A stretch of 64,000 nt of DNA from Achatina immaculata (Eukaryota > Mollusca > Gastropoda > Stylommatophora > Achatinidae), in NCBI GenBank assembly GCA_009760885.1, contig CM019693.1:51354596-51418595 (forward strand), given 5' to 3'. Shown piece by piece: positions 22,063 to 33,074 of this stretch. Positions within the stretch are counted from its first letter, which is position 1. Each line of letters begins with the position of its first letter. The notes beneath the pieces were generated by a model. It did no database searches. It was not told the origin of the DNA and saw only the letters and a list, made by a program, of their open reading frames with translations. The position numbers and the translations under genes were made by a program.

Positions 22063-22642
22063 TTGGAACATAAGAACAATGACAGCATCATCAAAAACTG
22101 CTCAGGTAATCCGAGAAATGGAGAGATACCACATAGACATACTGGACATCAGTGAAATGAATGGCTAGAAGCAGGGAAAAGAACGGCAGAAAACCACAAG
22201 TTAATAACACATTCAGGCAGAGATGATGGGACACATAAAGAGAGGGTAGGTATAATTATGTCAAATGTAACAGCAAAGAGCCTTATAGAATGGGAAGAGC
22301 ACGATATAAACTAAGACATGGAAGAATGACAATCATACAATGCTATGTAACCACGAATGATGCAGATGATAAAAGACAATTTCTGTCACCAAATACAACA
22401 AGTCATGACCAAAGTCCCTAAACACAACATCCTAATTGTCATAGGAGACTTCAACGCCAAGGTAGGGAAAGATAACTCTGACGTCAAAAAAGAAATGGAG
22501 AAAACAGGAATTGATACGGTAAATCAAAATGGAGAAAGATTACATGAATTATGTTTAACAGAGGAGATGGTCATTGGAGGAACAATATTTCCACAATATG
22601 GATATCTCCAGATGATAGAACCAGAAACCAGATAGATCACTT
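22063..22642 (+). mobile_element. RTE-like LINE family A, endonuclease N-terminal part, head-to-head with the previous piece
   Basis: The + strand encodes EMERYHIDILDISE, ERVGIIMSNVTAKSL, LIVIGDFNAKVGKDNS, QNGERLHELCLTEEMVIGG, ending at RNQIDH. It overlaps the region coded by 21431-22055 by about 150 bp, so it is probably a separate insertion rather than one twin-primed copy. Confidence 0.8.
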
Positions 22643-22990
22643 AGTAAAATTATCATTATGGTTCCAACTATCAAAGGATAGTAACCTTTCTTGCAGTAAG
22701 ACAGATCATTGTACATGCTGCCTGCCACTGTCATTCATGGCAGAACATTGCAGTGCTGTTTCATGTTTTCTTGTGTGACCTGTTTAAGATGATGTTCTCA
22801 TATCTTTCTCCTAGTGTCTCAGTTAACAGTTGATATAGTCTTATATTTGTCTGTGGTAAACGCAGTTCATCTGTAAGCTGTCTTCAGCCGTTGCAGCTTT
22901 CTTGCCATAAAATGAGCGGCCTGGACGTGAGAACTTGCTTGTCCTTTCCAGATTCATGGATGTCCTCAGTTCACTTTCTGTGATTATCTC
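22643..22990. other. Intron sequence, nothing recognised
   Basis: No array or transposon motif. It leads into the 33-bp array. Confidence 0.45.
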
Positions 22991-22994
22991 CTTC

Positions 22995-23280
22995 ACAAAA
23001 TCTTTCACATCCCTCCTTTCTGGTCACAGAAATAGTTTCACATCCCTCCTTTCAGGTCACAGAAATAGTTTCACATCCCTCCTTTCTGGTCACAGAAATA
23101 GTTTCACATCCCACCTTTCTGGTCACAGAAATAGTTTCACATCCCTCCTTTCTGGTCACAGAAATAGTTGCACATCCCTCCTTTCTGTGCACGGAAATAG
23201 TTTCACATCCCTCCTTTCTGGTCACAGAAATAGTTGCACATCCCTCCTTTCTGGTCACAGAAATAGTTGCACACTTTTTC
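22995..23280. repeat. Tandem array, 33-bp unit, about 8 copies
   Basis: Units TTTCACATCCCTCCTTTCTG plus GTCACAGAAATAG. Because 33 is a multiple of three the + frame (FTSLLSGHRNS repeats) and the minus frame stay open; no flanking coding signal supports a protein. Confidence 0.93.
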
Positions 23281-23384
23281 ATTGTCACAGCTGCATTTTC
23301 TTCACCTGCGAAGGCTGGCACTAGAAACTTTTTCAGGGCAACTTTTAAGTTTTAAATTTGTACCCAGCAGCCTATAGCACATTT

Positions 23385-23830
23385 GAGGGATGCTGTGCCT
23401 AGGAAGAGGCCTGAAACCTGGGAAAACCAGACTTGAATCACATGTCACTCCTCACTTGCAGTTATCTGGCACAACATCAAACATCTGTTGTGCCCCATCC
23501 ACCCTGTTCTCAGGACTTAGCCTCAGCGGACTTTTTCCTGTTTCTCAAACTTAAAGCCACTTTGATAGGACATTGCTTCCAAATCATAGAGAAGATTCAG
23601 GAAAATACAATAAGAGAACTGTGCACCACCACAGAAAGTACGCTCCAAGAAGAAATGTTGGGAACACCATATTGCCAGTAGAGAGGATTACCTTGAAAGG
23701 GAAAGTGCTTACAATGTTGTCAAACGAGCATTTATGTCTTTATGGCAAAAGTTTACTTTTTTTTTTAAACACATTGTTTACAGTTTTTAAAATGGTTTCA
23801 GAAATGTTACTGTTGAACTAGAAGTTGAAC
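23385..23830 (+). mobile_element. Mariner transposase C-terminal remnant
   Basis: Broken + strand frames read RKRPETWENQT, LAQHQTSVVPHPPCSQDLASADFFLFLKLK (third catalytic D in the family's HPPYSPDLAPADFF), and after frame changes SAYNVVKRAFMSLWQKFTFF-like sequence. No inverted repeats were found, so this is a fragment of a mariner different from the other three here. Confidence 0.8.
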
Positions 23831-24480
23831 ACACTAACTTGTGTTCTGGATATTCTGTTCTGTGGTTGATTTTATTGTAATACCAGGTCCTAAATGACAG
23901 TATTTAAATGGCTACATTCTCTACTTTTGGAGAGAATACAGTATAAATTTATTAATGGTTGATATTCAGGTTATTGTTATTATATCAGTTGATAAGAAGC
24001 ATGATGATATTAAATGTAGAGCTTTGGTCCAGTGTCGAAAGAGAATTCAAATATGGTTTGGTAGATGAAACTAGCAGTATTTTCAAGTAAGAAGTTATTA
24101 ACAAGCCAAAATATATTTCCTGGGGCATTTTATGGAAATAAAGGGGTTCAACTATGAGACCTGGGGCAGATGACCTGGTCATGGTCCTTGTTATAAATAT
24201 TTCTGACTGAAGTTACACTCTACACATTATTACGTGTACATATATATAGATAAATGTTGTGCATGTTTCTAACTGATACATACGTATTTCTGATTGATAC
24301 AATAGTATTACATGGACATAGACAAATCATTGATGAGTATTTCTAATTGATACAACTCTGTACATAACATTACAAGGACATACATAGACAAATCATTGAT
24401 ACATATTTCTGAGTGAAGTTACACAATGCATAATATTACATGTCCGATATATAAATTATATTTATTTCTAACTGAAGCTA
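23831..24480. repeat. Unassigned, with a degenerate array from about 24170
   Basis: 23831-24170 has nothing recognised. 24170-24480 has about six diverged units built on ACATAGACAAATCATTGATA and TATTTCTGACTGAAGTTACAC. Confidence 0.5.
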
Positions 24481-24659
24481 CAGAATGCCTCAGTATTCTA
24501 TACTTAACTTTTTCTGTTTCATTTAACTCTAAGTTTAACCATGAATTTTTTTGTTTAACAATTAGAATGTACAAAGTATTATCATGCATTGATTTGATAA
24601 CTGAAGTCATTCCCATGTATTTTGTCTCCTATACTCTGTATTATTTATCTTCTGCTGTT

Positions 24660-25674
24660 TTGTCTGATCTGTTCTATAGCAGTTTAATTATACAGCTTGT
24701 CTTCTCTGTTCTGTAGTAATTATCTTGGACTGTTTGTTGTCTTTGTTCAGTATTAATTATCTTGTACTGTTTGTTGTCTTTGTTCAGTATTAATTCTCTT
24801 GTACTGTTTGTTGTCTTTGTTCAGTATTAATTCTCTTGTACTGTTTGTTGCCTGTGTTCAGTATTAATTCTCTTGTACTGTTTGTTGTCTGTGTTCAGTA
24901 TTAATTATCTTGTACTGTTTGTTGTCTTTGTTCAGTATTAATTCTCTTGTACTGTTTGTTGTCTTTGTTCAGTATTAATTCTCTTGTACTGTTTGTTGCC
25001 TGTGTTCAGTATTAATTCTCTTGTACTGTTTGTTGCCTGTGTTCAGTATTAAATCTCTTGTACTGTTTGTTGTCTTTGTTCAGTATTAATTCTCTTGTAC
25101 TGTTTGTTGTCTTTGTTCAGTATTAATTCTCTTGTACTGTTTGTTGTCTGTGTTCAGTATTAATTATCTTGTACTGTTTCTGTTTAGTATTAATTATCTT
25201 GTACTGTTTCTGTTTAGTATTAATTATCTTGTACTGTTTCTGTTTAGTATTAATTATCTTGTATTGTTTGTTTCCTATTCAGTATTGATTATCTTGTATT
25301 GTTTGTTTCCTATTCAGTATTGATTATCTTGTATTGTTTGTTTCCTATTCAGTATTGATTATCTTGTATTGTTTGTTTCCTATTCAGTATTGATTATCTT
25401 GTATTGTTTGTTTCCTATTCAGTATTGATTATCTTGTATTGTTTGTTTCCTATTCAGTATTGATTATCTTGTATTGTTTGTTTCCTATTCAGTATTAATT
25501 ATCTTGTTTGTTTCCTATTCAGTATTAATTATCTTGTTTGTTTCCTATTCAGTATTAATTATCTTGTTTGTTTCCTATTCAGTATTAATTATCTTGTTTG
25601 TTTCCTATTCAGTATTAATTATCTTGTTTGTTTCCTATTCAGTATTAATTATCTTGTATTGTTTTTCTCTTCAT
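24660..25674. repeat. Tandem array with serial acceptor-like units (37-, 35- and 30-bp forms)
   Basis: Roughly 27 units, each a TATTAATTCTCTTGTACTG or TATTGATTATCTTG body followed by a pyrimidine tract and CAG or TAG (TGTCTTTGTTCAG, TTTCCTATTCAG, TTTCTGTTTAG). Three subtypes occur in blocks. It is the left part of one array broken by a family F LINE; the rest is 26745-27703, next to QPRT exon 3. Confidence 0.92.
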
Positions 25675-26745
25675 CAGCATATGTCATGTTCATAGCGAAG
25701 GTTGGCAGTATTAAATCCAAGCTCCCTTGTCTTAATGGTGCACTCAGCCTGACTGTATCCTGTCCATTCTTGAATGTTATTTTCCCATCTATATCTGTCT
25801 AATACATAATGTGGTTTATTAGAAGAATGTTGCGAATCCCCTGGACAGCAAAAATAACTAATGAAGAATGTATGAGAAGAGCTGGAGAGACAAAAAACCT
25901 TGTCAAAAAGATAAGAGAGAGACAATGTACTTTCATAGGACATGCAATGAGAAGAGGGGGCATTGAAAATATTATAACAACAGGAAAAATAGAAGGAAGA
26001 AGATCAAGAGGAAGACCAAGAGAAATGATACTGGACAGTCTGACGGGATGGTGTGAGAGGAGATCACCAAGTGAGCTGATGGCCTGCATGAAGGATCGGA
26101 TACTCTGGAGAAGCATAATAGCCAACGCCAGTCGGCGCGGCACATGATGATGATGATGATGATATCTGTCTACCTCTCATTCTTTTTTCCTTCTAGTATA
26201 GTCTTCAGTATATTGTTATGTCTTTTTATATGGCCATAGAGTTTTGTTTTCTTGATCCTTATTTCTGTTTTGAGAAGTTCACAATGCCATGGGATTGTTC
26301 TAAAACTTCTGCATTTGTGTTTTAAATTTTCCATGAGATATGACCTAATTTTCTGTCAGTCCACATTCCTGCTACATCTACCCTTCTCTCCAGTGTCTGC
26401 TCCATACAGTAATACAGAATAGATGTAGCATTTTACACATCTTTTTTTTTATGGGCAGATTCCTAGATAACAGCGCCATCTTCATGGTGTTGATTGTATG
26501 TTTTAGCTTTCTTGTTCTTGTTTTTCTCTGTGTCTCACATCTCCCTCCTGCAGTTACAGTGTGGCCTAGGTAGCTATAGTTTGTTACTTGTTTAGTTTTT
26601 CTGTTTGTGGTTATGTCCATCTGTGGCTTTTGGTCTTTCCTGCTCAACTTTGGGTTTTTTAAATTGATCATGAGTCCCCATTCGTGGCTCATGTTGTTGA
26701 TCTTGTCTGTTAATTTCTTTAGGTTTTATGTATTCTGTGCTAGGA
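25675..26745 (-). mobile_element. RTE-like LINE family F, 5'-truncated, split by a family C fragment
   Basis: The minus strand encodes MSHEWGLMINLKNPKLSRKD, QVTNYSYLGHTVTAGGRCE (the YLG block) and KHTINTMKMALLSRNLPIK, then degraded C-terminal sequence. It interrupts the QPRT intron 2 array and is itself interrupted at 25802-26161. Confidence 0.75.
25791..26172 (+). mobile_element. RTE-like LINE family C, 3' fragment with 11-bp TSD
   Basis: TSD atatctgtcta at 25791-25801 and 26162-26172; insert 25802-26161. It encodes WFIRRMLRIPWTAKITNEEC through RGRPREMILDSLTGW to IIANASRRGT, then (GAT)n. The frame is uninterrupted for 112 codons, so it is a relatively recent 5'-truncated copy. Confidence 0.92.
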
Positions 26746-27703
26746 GGACATATCATTAGACTGCTGTCTTTAATCTGTAGTAATTGTCTTTGGCTGTTTG
26801 TCTCTGATCTGTAGTAATTATCTTATACTGATTGTGTTCTCTACTGTATATTAATTCTCTTGTATTTTTTATCTCTTCAGATCTGTTAATTCTCTTGTAA
26901 TGTTTGTATCCTAGTGTGTATCAGTTTTCTTGTACTATTTGTCTTCTAGTCTGTATTAATTATCTTGTACTGTTTATCTTTTATTTCCTGTATAAATGTA
27001 TTGTTTGTGTCTTACAGTCTGCATTATCTTGTACTATCTGTCTCTTCTTATCTGCATTATCTTGTACTGTCTGTCTCTTCTTATCTGCATTATCTTGTAC
27101 TGTCTGTCTCTTCTTATCTGCATTATCTTGTACTGTCTGTCTCTTCTGATCTGCATTATCTTGTACTGTCTGTCTTTTCTGATCTGCATTATCTTGTACT
27201 GTCTGTCTCTTCTGATCTGCATTATCTTGTACTGTCTGTCTCTTCTGATCTGCATTATCTTGTACTGTCTGTCTCTTCTGATCTGCATTATCTTGTACTG
27301 TCTGTCTCTTCTGATCTGCATTATCTTGTACTGTCTGTCTCTTCTGATCTGCATTATCTTGTACTGTCTCTCTCTTCTGATCTGCATTATCTTGTACTGT
27401 CTGTCTCTTCTGACCTGCATTATCTTGTACTGTCTGTCTCTTCTGATCTGCATTATCTTGTACTGTCTGTCTCTTCTGGTCTGGTCTGCATTACTTTGTA
27501 CTGTCTGTCTCTTCTATCTGCATTATCTTGTACTGTCTGTCTCTTCTATCTGCATTATCTGGTACTGTCTGTCTCTTCTATCTGCACTATCTTGTACTGT
27601 CTGTCTCTTCTATCTGCATTATCTTGTACTGTCTGTCTCTTCTATCTGCACTATCTTGTACTGTCTGTCTCTTCTGATCTGCATTATCTTGTTTGTCTCA
27701 TAG
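26745..27703. repeat. Tandem array, 33-bp unit, running up to the QPRT exon 3 acceptor
   Basis: About 22 units of TTATCTTGTACTGTCTGTCT plus CTTCTGATCTGCA, with 31-bp variants (CTTCTATCTGCA) at the right. The last, diverged unit reads TTATCTTGTTTGTCTCATAG|TCTGCA, so the real acceptor and the first six exon bases belong to the repeat. The + frames of 81-249 codons are artefacts of a stop-free unit. Confidence 0.93.
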
Positions 27704-27925
27704 TCTGCAGGTGAGGCAGCTAGCAGACTTAAGAACCAGTTCCCAGAAGTCATCATTGAGCTGAGTGGAGGAATCACGGAGGAAACTTTACCAAAGTTCT
27801 GTCTTCAGAACGTGGATGTTATTTCTCTAGGAAAGTTGACCCAAGGTTACAGTACTATAGACCTGTCATTGAAGATACAGAAAACTGGTGTTGACCCTAG
27901 TAATCCTACTGTCAGGACTGTGTAA
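27704..27925 (+). CDS. QPRT: QPRT coding exon 3: residues 247-319 and stop
   Basis: Acceptor gtttgtctcatag; the exon starts TCT GCA GGT in phase 0. A second AG (27709-27710) would put the frame out and stop quickly, so 27703 is preferred. It encodes AASRLKNQFPEVIIELSGGI (the phosphate-binding SGGI motif), VDVISLGKLTQ and a C-terminal tail ending NPTVRTV, TAA at 27923. The junction sequence DNFSPE|SAGEAASRLK aligns without gap to the family. Confidence 0.95.
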   Translation, partial: SAGEAASRLKNQFPEVIIELSGGITEETLPKFCLQNVDVISLGKLTQGYSTIDLSLKIQKTGVDPSNPTVRTV

Positions 27926-28146
27926 TGTAGATTTTATTTTTAAAATGTGATTACAAATTGACATAGAACAATGAAATCCAGTTAATATCATGAGGTAAAG
28001 AAAATTAAAATTCTTTGAAGATTTTGTTTCCTGACATTGATTGTAATTACCAAGGACCACACAAAATAGGCAGGCATGATCCCAATGATTTGTTTTGCAC
28101 ATAATAAGTGACTGGCATTAGCATGTGCTGTCAAGTTCTTTACTCT

Positions 28147-28335
28147 TTTTCTGTAGGCTTGAAGTGGTTGATCATTCTTATAATATCCATTCTTGTTTTC
28201 TTTAAGTGGTTGATCATTCTTATAATATCCATTCTTGTTTTCTTTAAGTGGTTGATCATTCTTATAATATCCATTCTTGTTTTCTTTAAGTGGTTGATCA
28301 TTTTTATAATATCCATTCTTGTTTTCTTTAACTCT
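28147..28335. repeat. Tandem array, 42-bp unit, about 4.5 copies
   Basis: Units CATTCTTATAATATCCATTC plus TTGTTTTCTTTAAGTGGTTGAT, about 220 bp after the QPRT stop, possibly within its 3' UTR. Confidence 0.92.
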
Positions 28336-28599
28336 CATCTCTTGCTTAACTTGAATGAATGTGTTATTGATGTGTTCTTTTCACTGTTAGTGCTAGTGAA
28401 CTGTTAATGCACATGAAAATTAAATGAAAGTAGCAAAAGTTGATGAAAATTAAGACAGAAAATGACCAAATGGAAGATTATCAGTTACTTTCTGTTGCTG
28501 CCATCCTGCCTGACACAAGTACTGTGAATGTAGTTTAGGCTACAAAGTGGGGGGGGGGGATAATTATTTTATTTCAAATGGATATTTTTTTTAAAAAAA
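28336..28599. other. Spacer, nothing recognised
   Basis: Contains a run of about 10 G near 28550. No clear polyadenylation signal for QPRT could be fixed here. Confidence 0.4.
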
Positions 28600-28905
28600 C
28601 ATATTTACCACAGCTACAAGAATAAAAGTTACAATAAAACAACTACAACAAGGTATATAGGTAAACCAGCTACAAGAACAAAAGTTACAATAAATTAACA
28701 TGAAGGTGTAGAAGTAACCCAGCTACAAGAACAAAAGTTACAATAAATTAACATGAAGGTGTAGAAGTAACCCAGCTACAAGAACAAAAGTTACAATAAA
28801 TTAACATGAAAGTATGCTTCTTAGGCATGACAGGATTACCTTTACCTTTATATAGAAGTACACCAGCTACAATAAAACAACTACAGCAATAAACTATAGA
28901 GGTAC
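28600..28905. repeat. Tandem array, about 53-bp unit, with a SINE tail inserted
   Basis: Units CAGCTACAAGAACAAAAG plus TTACAATAAATTAACATGAAGG. Positions 28820-28851 carry TTAGGCATGACAGGATTACC and TTTACC, the 3' end of the tRNA-SINE seen at 38077-38339. Confidence 0.85.
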
Positions 28906-29094
28906 AGGTTGAATATCCTAAGTCCAGAATGCCTGGGATCAGAAATGTTTCAGATTTCACTTGAACAAAATGGACATTGTTGGCGTTTAGTGAGATAGCA
29001 CTTCACTGGTTATAACAGAAGATGGTCAAAAGTTTTCTTTTTACCAGCCAGTCAGAGCTTGATTTTGAATTTCCTGTGTATATTTAGTATAAAC
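28906..29094. other. Spacer, nothing recognised
   Basis: No motif found. Confidence 0.4.
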
Positions 29095-29410
29095 AAAGGA
29101 TAATTTCTTGTTACATCCTTCCTGTGCTGTTAAACATTGCATAGGGCTCGCATGGTAGTTTGCCAAGTTTTCCTGTTTTTGGCAAGCTTTTCAACCTCAT
29201 AAAGGGATTTTATGCCTACCAGTTTGGCCTCTCTTAACGTCCTCTGTAAAGTTTTTCTTGTCTGCCTTTTTCTTTGGCCTTTTTTGTGTTCCACTTGATA
29301 GCTTGTTTTGGGATTCTCTGATTGTTTCTTCTCATCACCAACATATGTCCATCATTGGATATATGTCCATCTCCTTTTTTCTGATCAGCCATGAGGTGAT
29401 AAGGATAATT
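29095..29410 (-). mobile_element. RTE-like LINE family A, 3' fragment with 10-bp TSD
   Basis: TSD aaggataatt ending at 29105 and at 29401-29410; insert 29106-29400. The minus strand encodes the worn C-terminus (GQRKRGR / RETLKRTL-like, KNWQTT-like). Short, old 5'-truncated copy. Confidence 0.82.
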
Positions 29411-30069
29411 ATTATGTATAAATTGATGTTAAATTGAATGATGAGTGTAGTTCATGTTATTCAGGTGCTGTTGTTATATAAACAAGCAATCAATTTTTTT
29501 GTCCTTATAAAAGTTCTAGTTCAGCTTCATGAAGCTTGCACACAGTAGAGTTACTTGTTTATTTGTTGTTATTCTTATATCCAGTGTGCACTGGACATTT
29601 GCAGGGGCCTTTGTGTGTGTGTGTGTCTGAAATTAAGTATGCAAAAGAGACCGAATCAACGTGGTGGAGTTTCTGTGTCATGACCTATCTCATTTCCTTT
29701 CCAGATGTCACAGTTTCAGACATGTATTAACTCTTTCCCTGCCGGAGGGACAAATGCGGATATTCCCATCTGTGTCAACAAAAAAGTGTGGGTCTTGATA
29801 TATATATAGGGGATAATTGTAGAAGTTAATGTTACTAATTATTTCTGCTTTAAAAGTAAACGTATTATGCATTAAAATAGCTGTAAATGTAAGAAGATTT
29901 CATAAATGAAGAGTTTTTTTAGGAAAAAAGATGTAGTGTGAGGATTTTAGCTGATAATTGTATACTACTTACCATCGGTGATATCTAGATCTACACAAAA
30001 TACCATCGCAATTTGTAGATCGACTTGGATGTATCTGATCTCATCATGTGATGATATAGTGGCATAATC
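29411..30069. other. Spacer, nothing firmly recognised
   Basis: TTAACTCTTTCCCTGCCGG at 29728 resembles a piggyBac-type end (TTAA plus C-rich start), but I found no matching partner. A short (TG)n lies near 29612. Confidence 0.4.
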
Positions 30070-31860
30070 TTATATATCTTGTATCCTTCCCATGCCATTA
30101 AACGTCACATAGGGCTCTCAAGGTAGTTCGCCAGTTTTTCCTGACATCAGCAAGTCTTTCAACCTCATCAAGGGATTTTATGCCTGTTAATTCGGCTTCT
30201 CTTAACAATGTCCTCTTCAGAGTTTCACGTGGTCTGCCTCTTTTTCTTTGGCCAGTTGTTTCCACTTGATAGCTTGTTTTTGGATTCTCTGATTGTTTCT
30301 TCTCATCATATGACCAACATATGTCCATCTCCTTTTCCTAATCACCCATGAGAATGATTGTTATTCATTCATCTGTCTTATCTCAGCATTGTTCTTGATT
30401 TCGTTCCACTTGATGCAGAATATTTTCCTTAGGCATTTGTTTTCAAAAGAGTCTAATTTCTTGATTATTTCTTTAGTTATTTTCCAGCTTTCACATGCAT
30501 AAATGAGGGTGGATATTACATTTGAATTCCATATGTTCTCAAGATTCTTGAAGATCAATGCTGCTTTTGCAATTCTAATTCGAACTTCCTTTCTGGTGTC
30601 ACCATCCTGGTCTATGTAGCTGCCAGGGTATGCAAATTGATTGACTTCTTCAATATCTGTCCCTTCTGTGTGTATTTTTTCATTTTCATTAATGGGAAGT
30701 TTCATTATTTTTGTTTTTGTCTTTGTTAATTTCAAGTCCTATTTTGCTAGCCAAAGAAGACAGGGAATCTTATTTTTCCTGCATTGATTTCACATTGTCA
30801 CTGATAAGAGTTATGTCATCTACAAAATCAATGTCTTCTATTTGGGTCCCATGTACCCAATCAATGCTGGTTTTACCTGTGCAGAATTTTTTCATTATGA
30901 AGTCTATGGCAATTCCAAAAAGCAATGGAGATAATGTACATCCTTGTTTCACATCTGTTTCAATCTGAAACCATTCGCTTATTCTTTCTTTCGTCTTGAC
31001 TGCACAACATATCCATTGTAGAGATCTCTAATGGTGTTGACAATTTTAGGTAGTATTTCATATAGTCTTAAAATTCTACACAATGAATCTCTGTGTATGC
31101 TATCAAATCCTTTTTTAAAGTCTATAAGGTTCGGGATTAATGGTCTTTGCTTTTCAATATGTTCTTCAAGTATTATTCTTAAAGGTCTGGTCGAGACAGC
31201 TTCTCCCTTTTCTAAATCCTATCTGTTCTTCTCTCATTGCAGTATCCACTACATCCTTAATTCTATTCAGAATCATTTTACAAAACATCTTTAACACAAC
31301 TGATAGTAAGGTTACACCCCTCCAGTTACTGCAGTCACTGAGGTTGCCTTTTTGGGATATTTTAACAATGATTCCTTGTTTCCATTTAGAAGGGACCTTT
31401 TCTTCTTTCCAAATTTTATTAAACATTGTAGTTGGCTCATGTTGTCACTGTTAATAGCTTTTAACATTTCGATTGTCATTTCATCTTCACCTTCAGCTTT
31501 GTTGTTAGCCATTAGATTCACTGCTGTTTCAGTTTCATTCAGTGTAACTTCATCGAAGTTGACATTTAGTTGTGGAAAATCGGTTTCAAGATTTATTAAT
31601 TCATTTGGGTGTGGCCGATTAAGTAATTCTTGGAAGTGTTTGGCCCATCTTTGCTTTTGGTCTTTACTTGATGTTAATAGGTTGCCTGTTTTGCTAAAGA
31701 CTGGTCTTTCTCTGGAGGTAATAGCACCTGTTAGCTTTTTCTGTATGTTATATAGAGTTTTGCTGTCTCCTGTTTTTGCTGCATTTTCTGCTTCTTTTGG
31801 TTTACACTTTACACTTGCTGTATAATGTTGGTGAAAGCGTGTTTGTAGATGCATTCAATA
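30070..31860 (-). mobile_element. RTE-like LINE family A, linker and RT, degraded
   Basis: Minus strand, 5' end near 31855 and 3' end near 30070. It encodes KAENAAKTGDSKTLYNIQKKL, EGEDEMTIEMLKA, TAMREEQIGFRKGRSCLDQ, MKQGCTLSPLLFGIAIDF, IDFVDDITLISDN (the catalytic site reads FVDD instead of FADD), YPGSYIDQDGDT and the C-terminal RKRGRPRETLKRTLLREAEL to RTTLRALCDV. Several frameshifts; dead. Confidence 0.88.
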
Positions 31861-32290
31861 AATCTTTATATCCCAGACTCCCTGTACAGCATTGGTAGAT
31901 ATATTTAATAGTTTATATTTTTAAATGTGATGTTTAGCAACACGAGAAGTATTTAAGATGTAAGATCTTTAAGTACCTGTACAGTGTTTGTGGATGCATT
32001 TAATAAAATATTAATTCTATGTATATAAACTTTATGGAGGCATTTAATAAAATATTAATTCTATGTATGCAAAGTTTATGGAGGCATTTAATAAAAGTTT
32101 ATATTCCAGACCAGCCATACAGTGCTTGTGGATGCATCTCATAAAATGTTATATTTCAGTCTGTGTGATTTGTGTTGTGCATGCAAATAATGCTACTTAT
32201 TCATTTAAATGTTTGTTGAAAAGTTGTCATTTCAAAAACTGATAAAGTAAAATCTGCTTATGTTGTGAATGACACAGCACAGTCATATTT
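31861..32290. repeat. Degenerate array of GGAGGCATTTAATAAA units
   Basis: About six diverged units of 50-60 bp with GATGCATTTAATAAA and TATATTCCAGAC. The left end merges with the LINE boundary. Confidence 0.55.
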
Positions 32291-32469
32291 GGGCTTGAAA
32301 TGTCACAGTATAGTCATATTTATGTTGGAAATATCACAGTACAGATATATTTTTGTTGTGATGATTGTATATGTACCATTTTCAAGCAATTTAACATTTG
32401 TAACTTGTTGTGCTATGTGAACAGAATTGTTATGATAGATGTCAAGAATGATATGTTTGTAGTATGTCT
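32291..32469. repeat. Left flank and first unit of the 56-bp array
   Basis: 32400-32462 is a diverged 56-bp unit (GTGAACAGAATTGTTATGAT, ATGTCAAGAATGATATG) separated from the main array by the mini-Nimbus insertion. Confidence 0.65.
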
Positions 32470-33074
32470 TTTCTTCTTCGTACACACACTGGTGATGCTG
32501 CCTGGTACCCTGATTTTTGTGATGCGCCTTTTGGCTGGGTACCTCCAACTTAGCACCTTTCCATGCTAGGGCAGACTGTGGTCTTGCTCGGACTGCCATG
32601 AAGACAGTGGTGTAGGCTGGCCTGGCCAAAACTTTGTTTTCCAGCCTCTGGTGGCTGTACTTAAGCCCCTTCTCTATGTCATATCCAGCATGCAACGCTG
32701 GCTGGCCAGATGGCTTTAAGACAGTTCCACAGAGACACTCTGACTATGGGATTAAGAATCCGGTGAGTGCCTCAACGGTATCCATTCCCCACCACCTGTA
32801 GTCTGCTGGCTCTGTTTTGTTTACATCATTCTGATAGCCATTGTTGTAAAGACCCATAGGCTTGTCACGTCCTGGATTCATTGGTTTCACACCAGACTTC
32901 CCTCGTCCCCGTCTGTCCACCAACCTGACATTACATTTTACAAAAATAACAATTACAATTAGTGTTGATTGCTACAAGTTTCTGGGCTACAGAAGTAGGT
33001 CAGAGTTTTTAAGCAAACAGATCTATGTTCCCTGTCTCACAAAGATTATGTTAAGATAAGTTGTTCCCAGGGGA
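32470..33074 (-). mobile_element. Short non-autonomous relative of the Nimbus LINE (leader joined to tail)
   Basis: About 605 bp. On the minus strand it starts with the same TCCCCTGGGAACAAC as 7019 and follows the Nimbus leader to about Nimbus position 7580 (AGGCGCATCACAAAAATCAG). It then goes directly into GTGTACGAAGAAGAAAAG, a Nimbus-like tail, so the whole ORF2 region is missing. It carries an extra about 30 bp (around AGCCAGCGTTGCATGCTGG) absent from the 7019 copy and lacks about 20 bp present there. It therefore represents a separate lineage, not a deletion of that copy. No clean TSD is seen; it lies in the first unit of the 56-bp array. Confidence 0.85.

Noticed and set aside
22935..23324. 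129-codon FTSLLSGHRNS repeat protein
   Set aside because: 33-bp tandem array, a multiple of three, so the frame stays open by arithmetic only.
26904..27714. Leucine/serine-rich frames on both strands before QPRT exon 3
   Set aside because: 33-bp tandem unit without stops; intron sequence directly upstream of a verified acceptor.
29728..30060. piggyBac-type element starting TTAACTCTTTCCCTGC
   Set aside because: No second inverted end and no transposase found.
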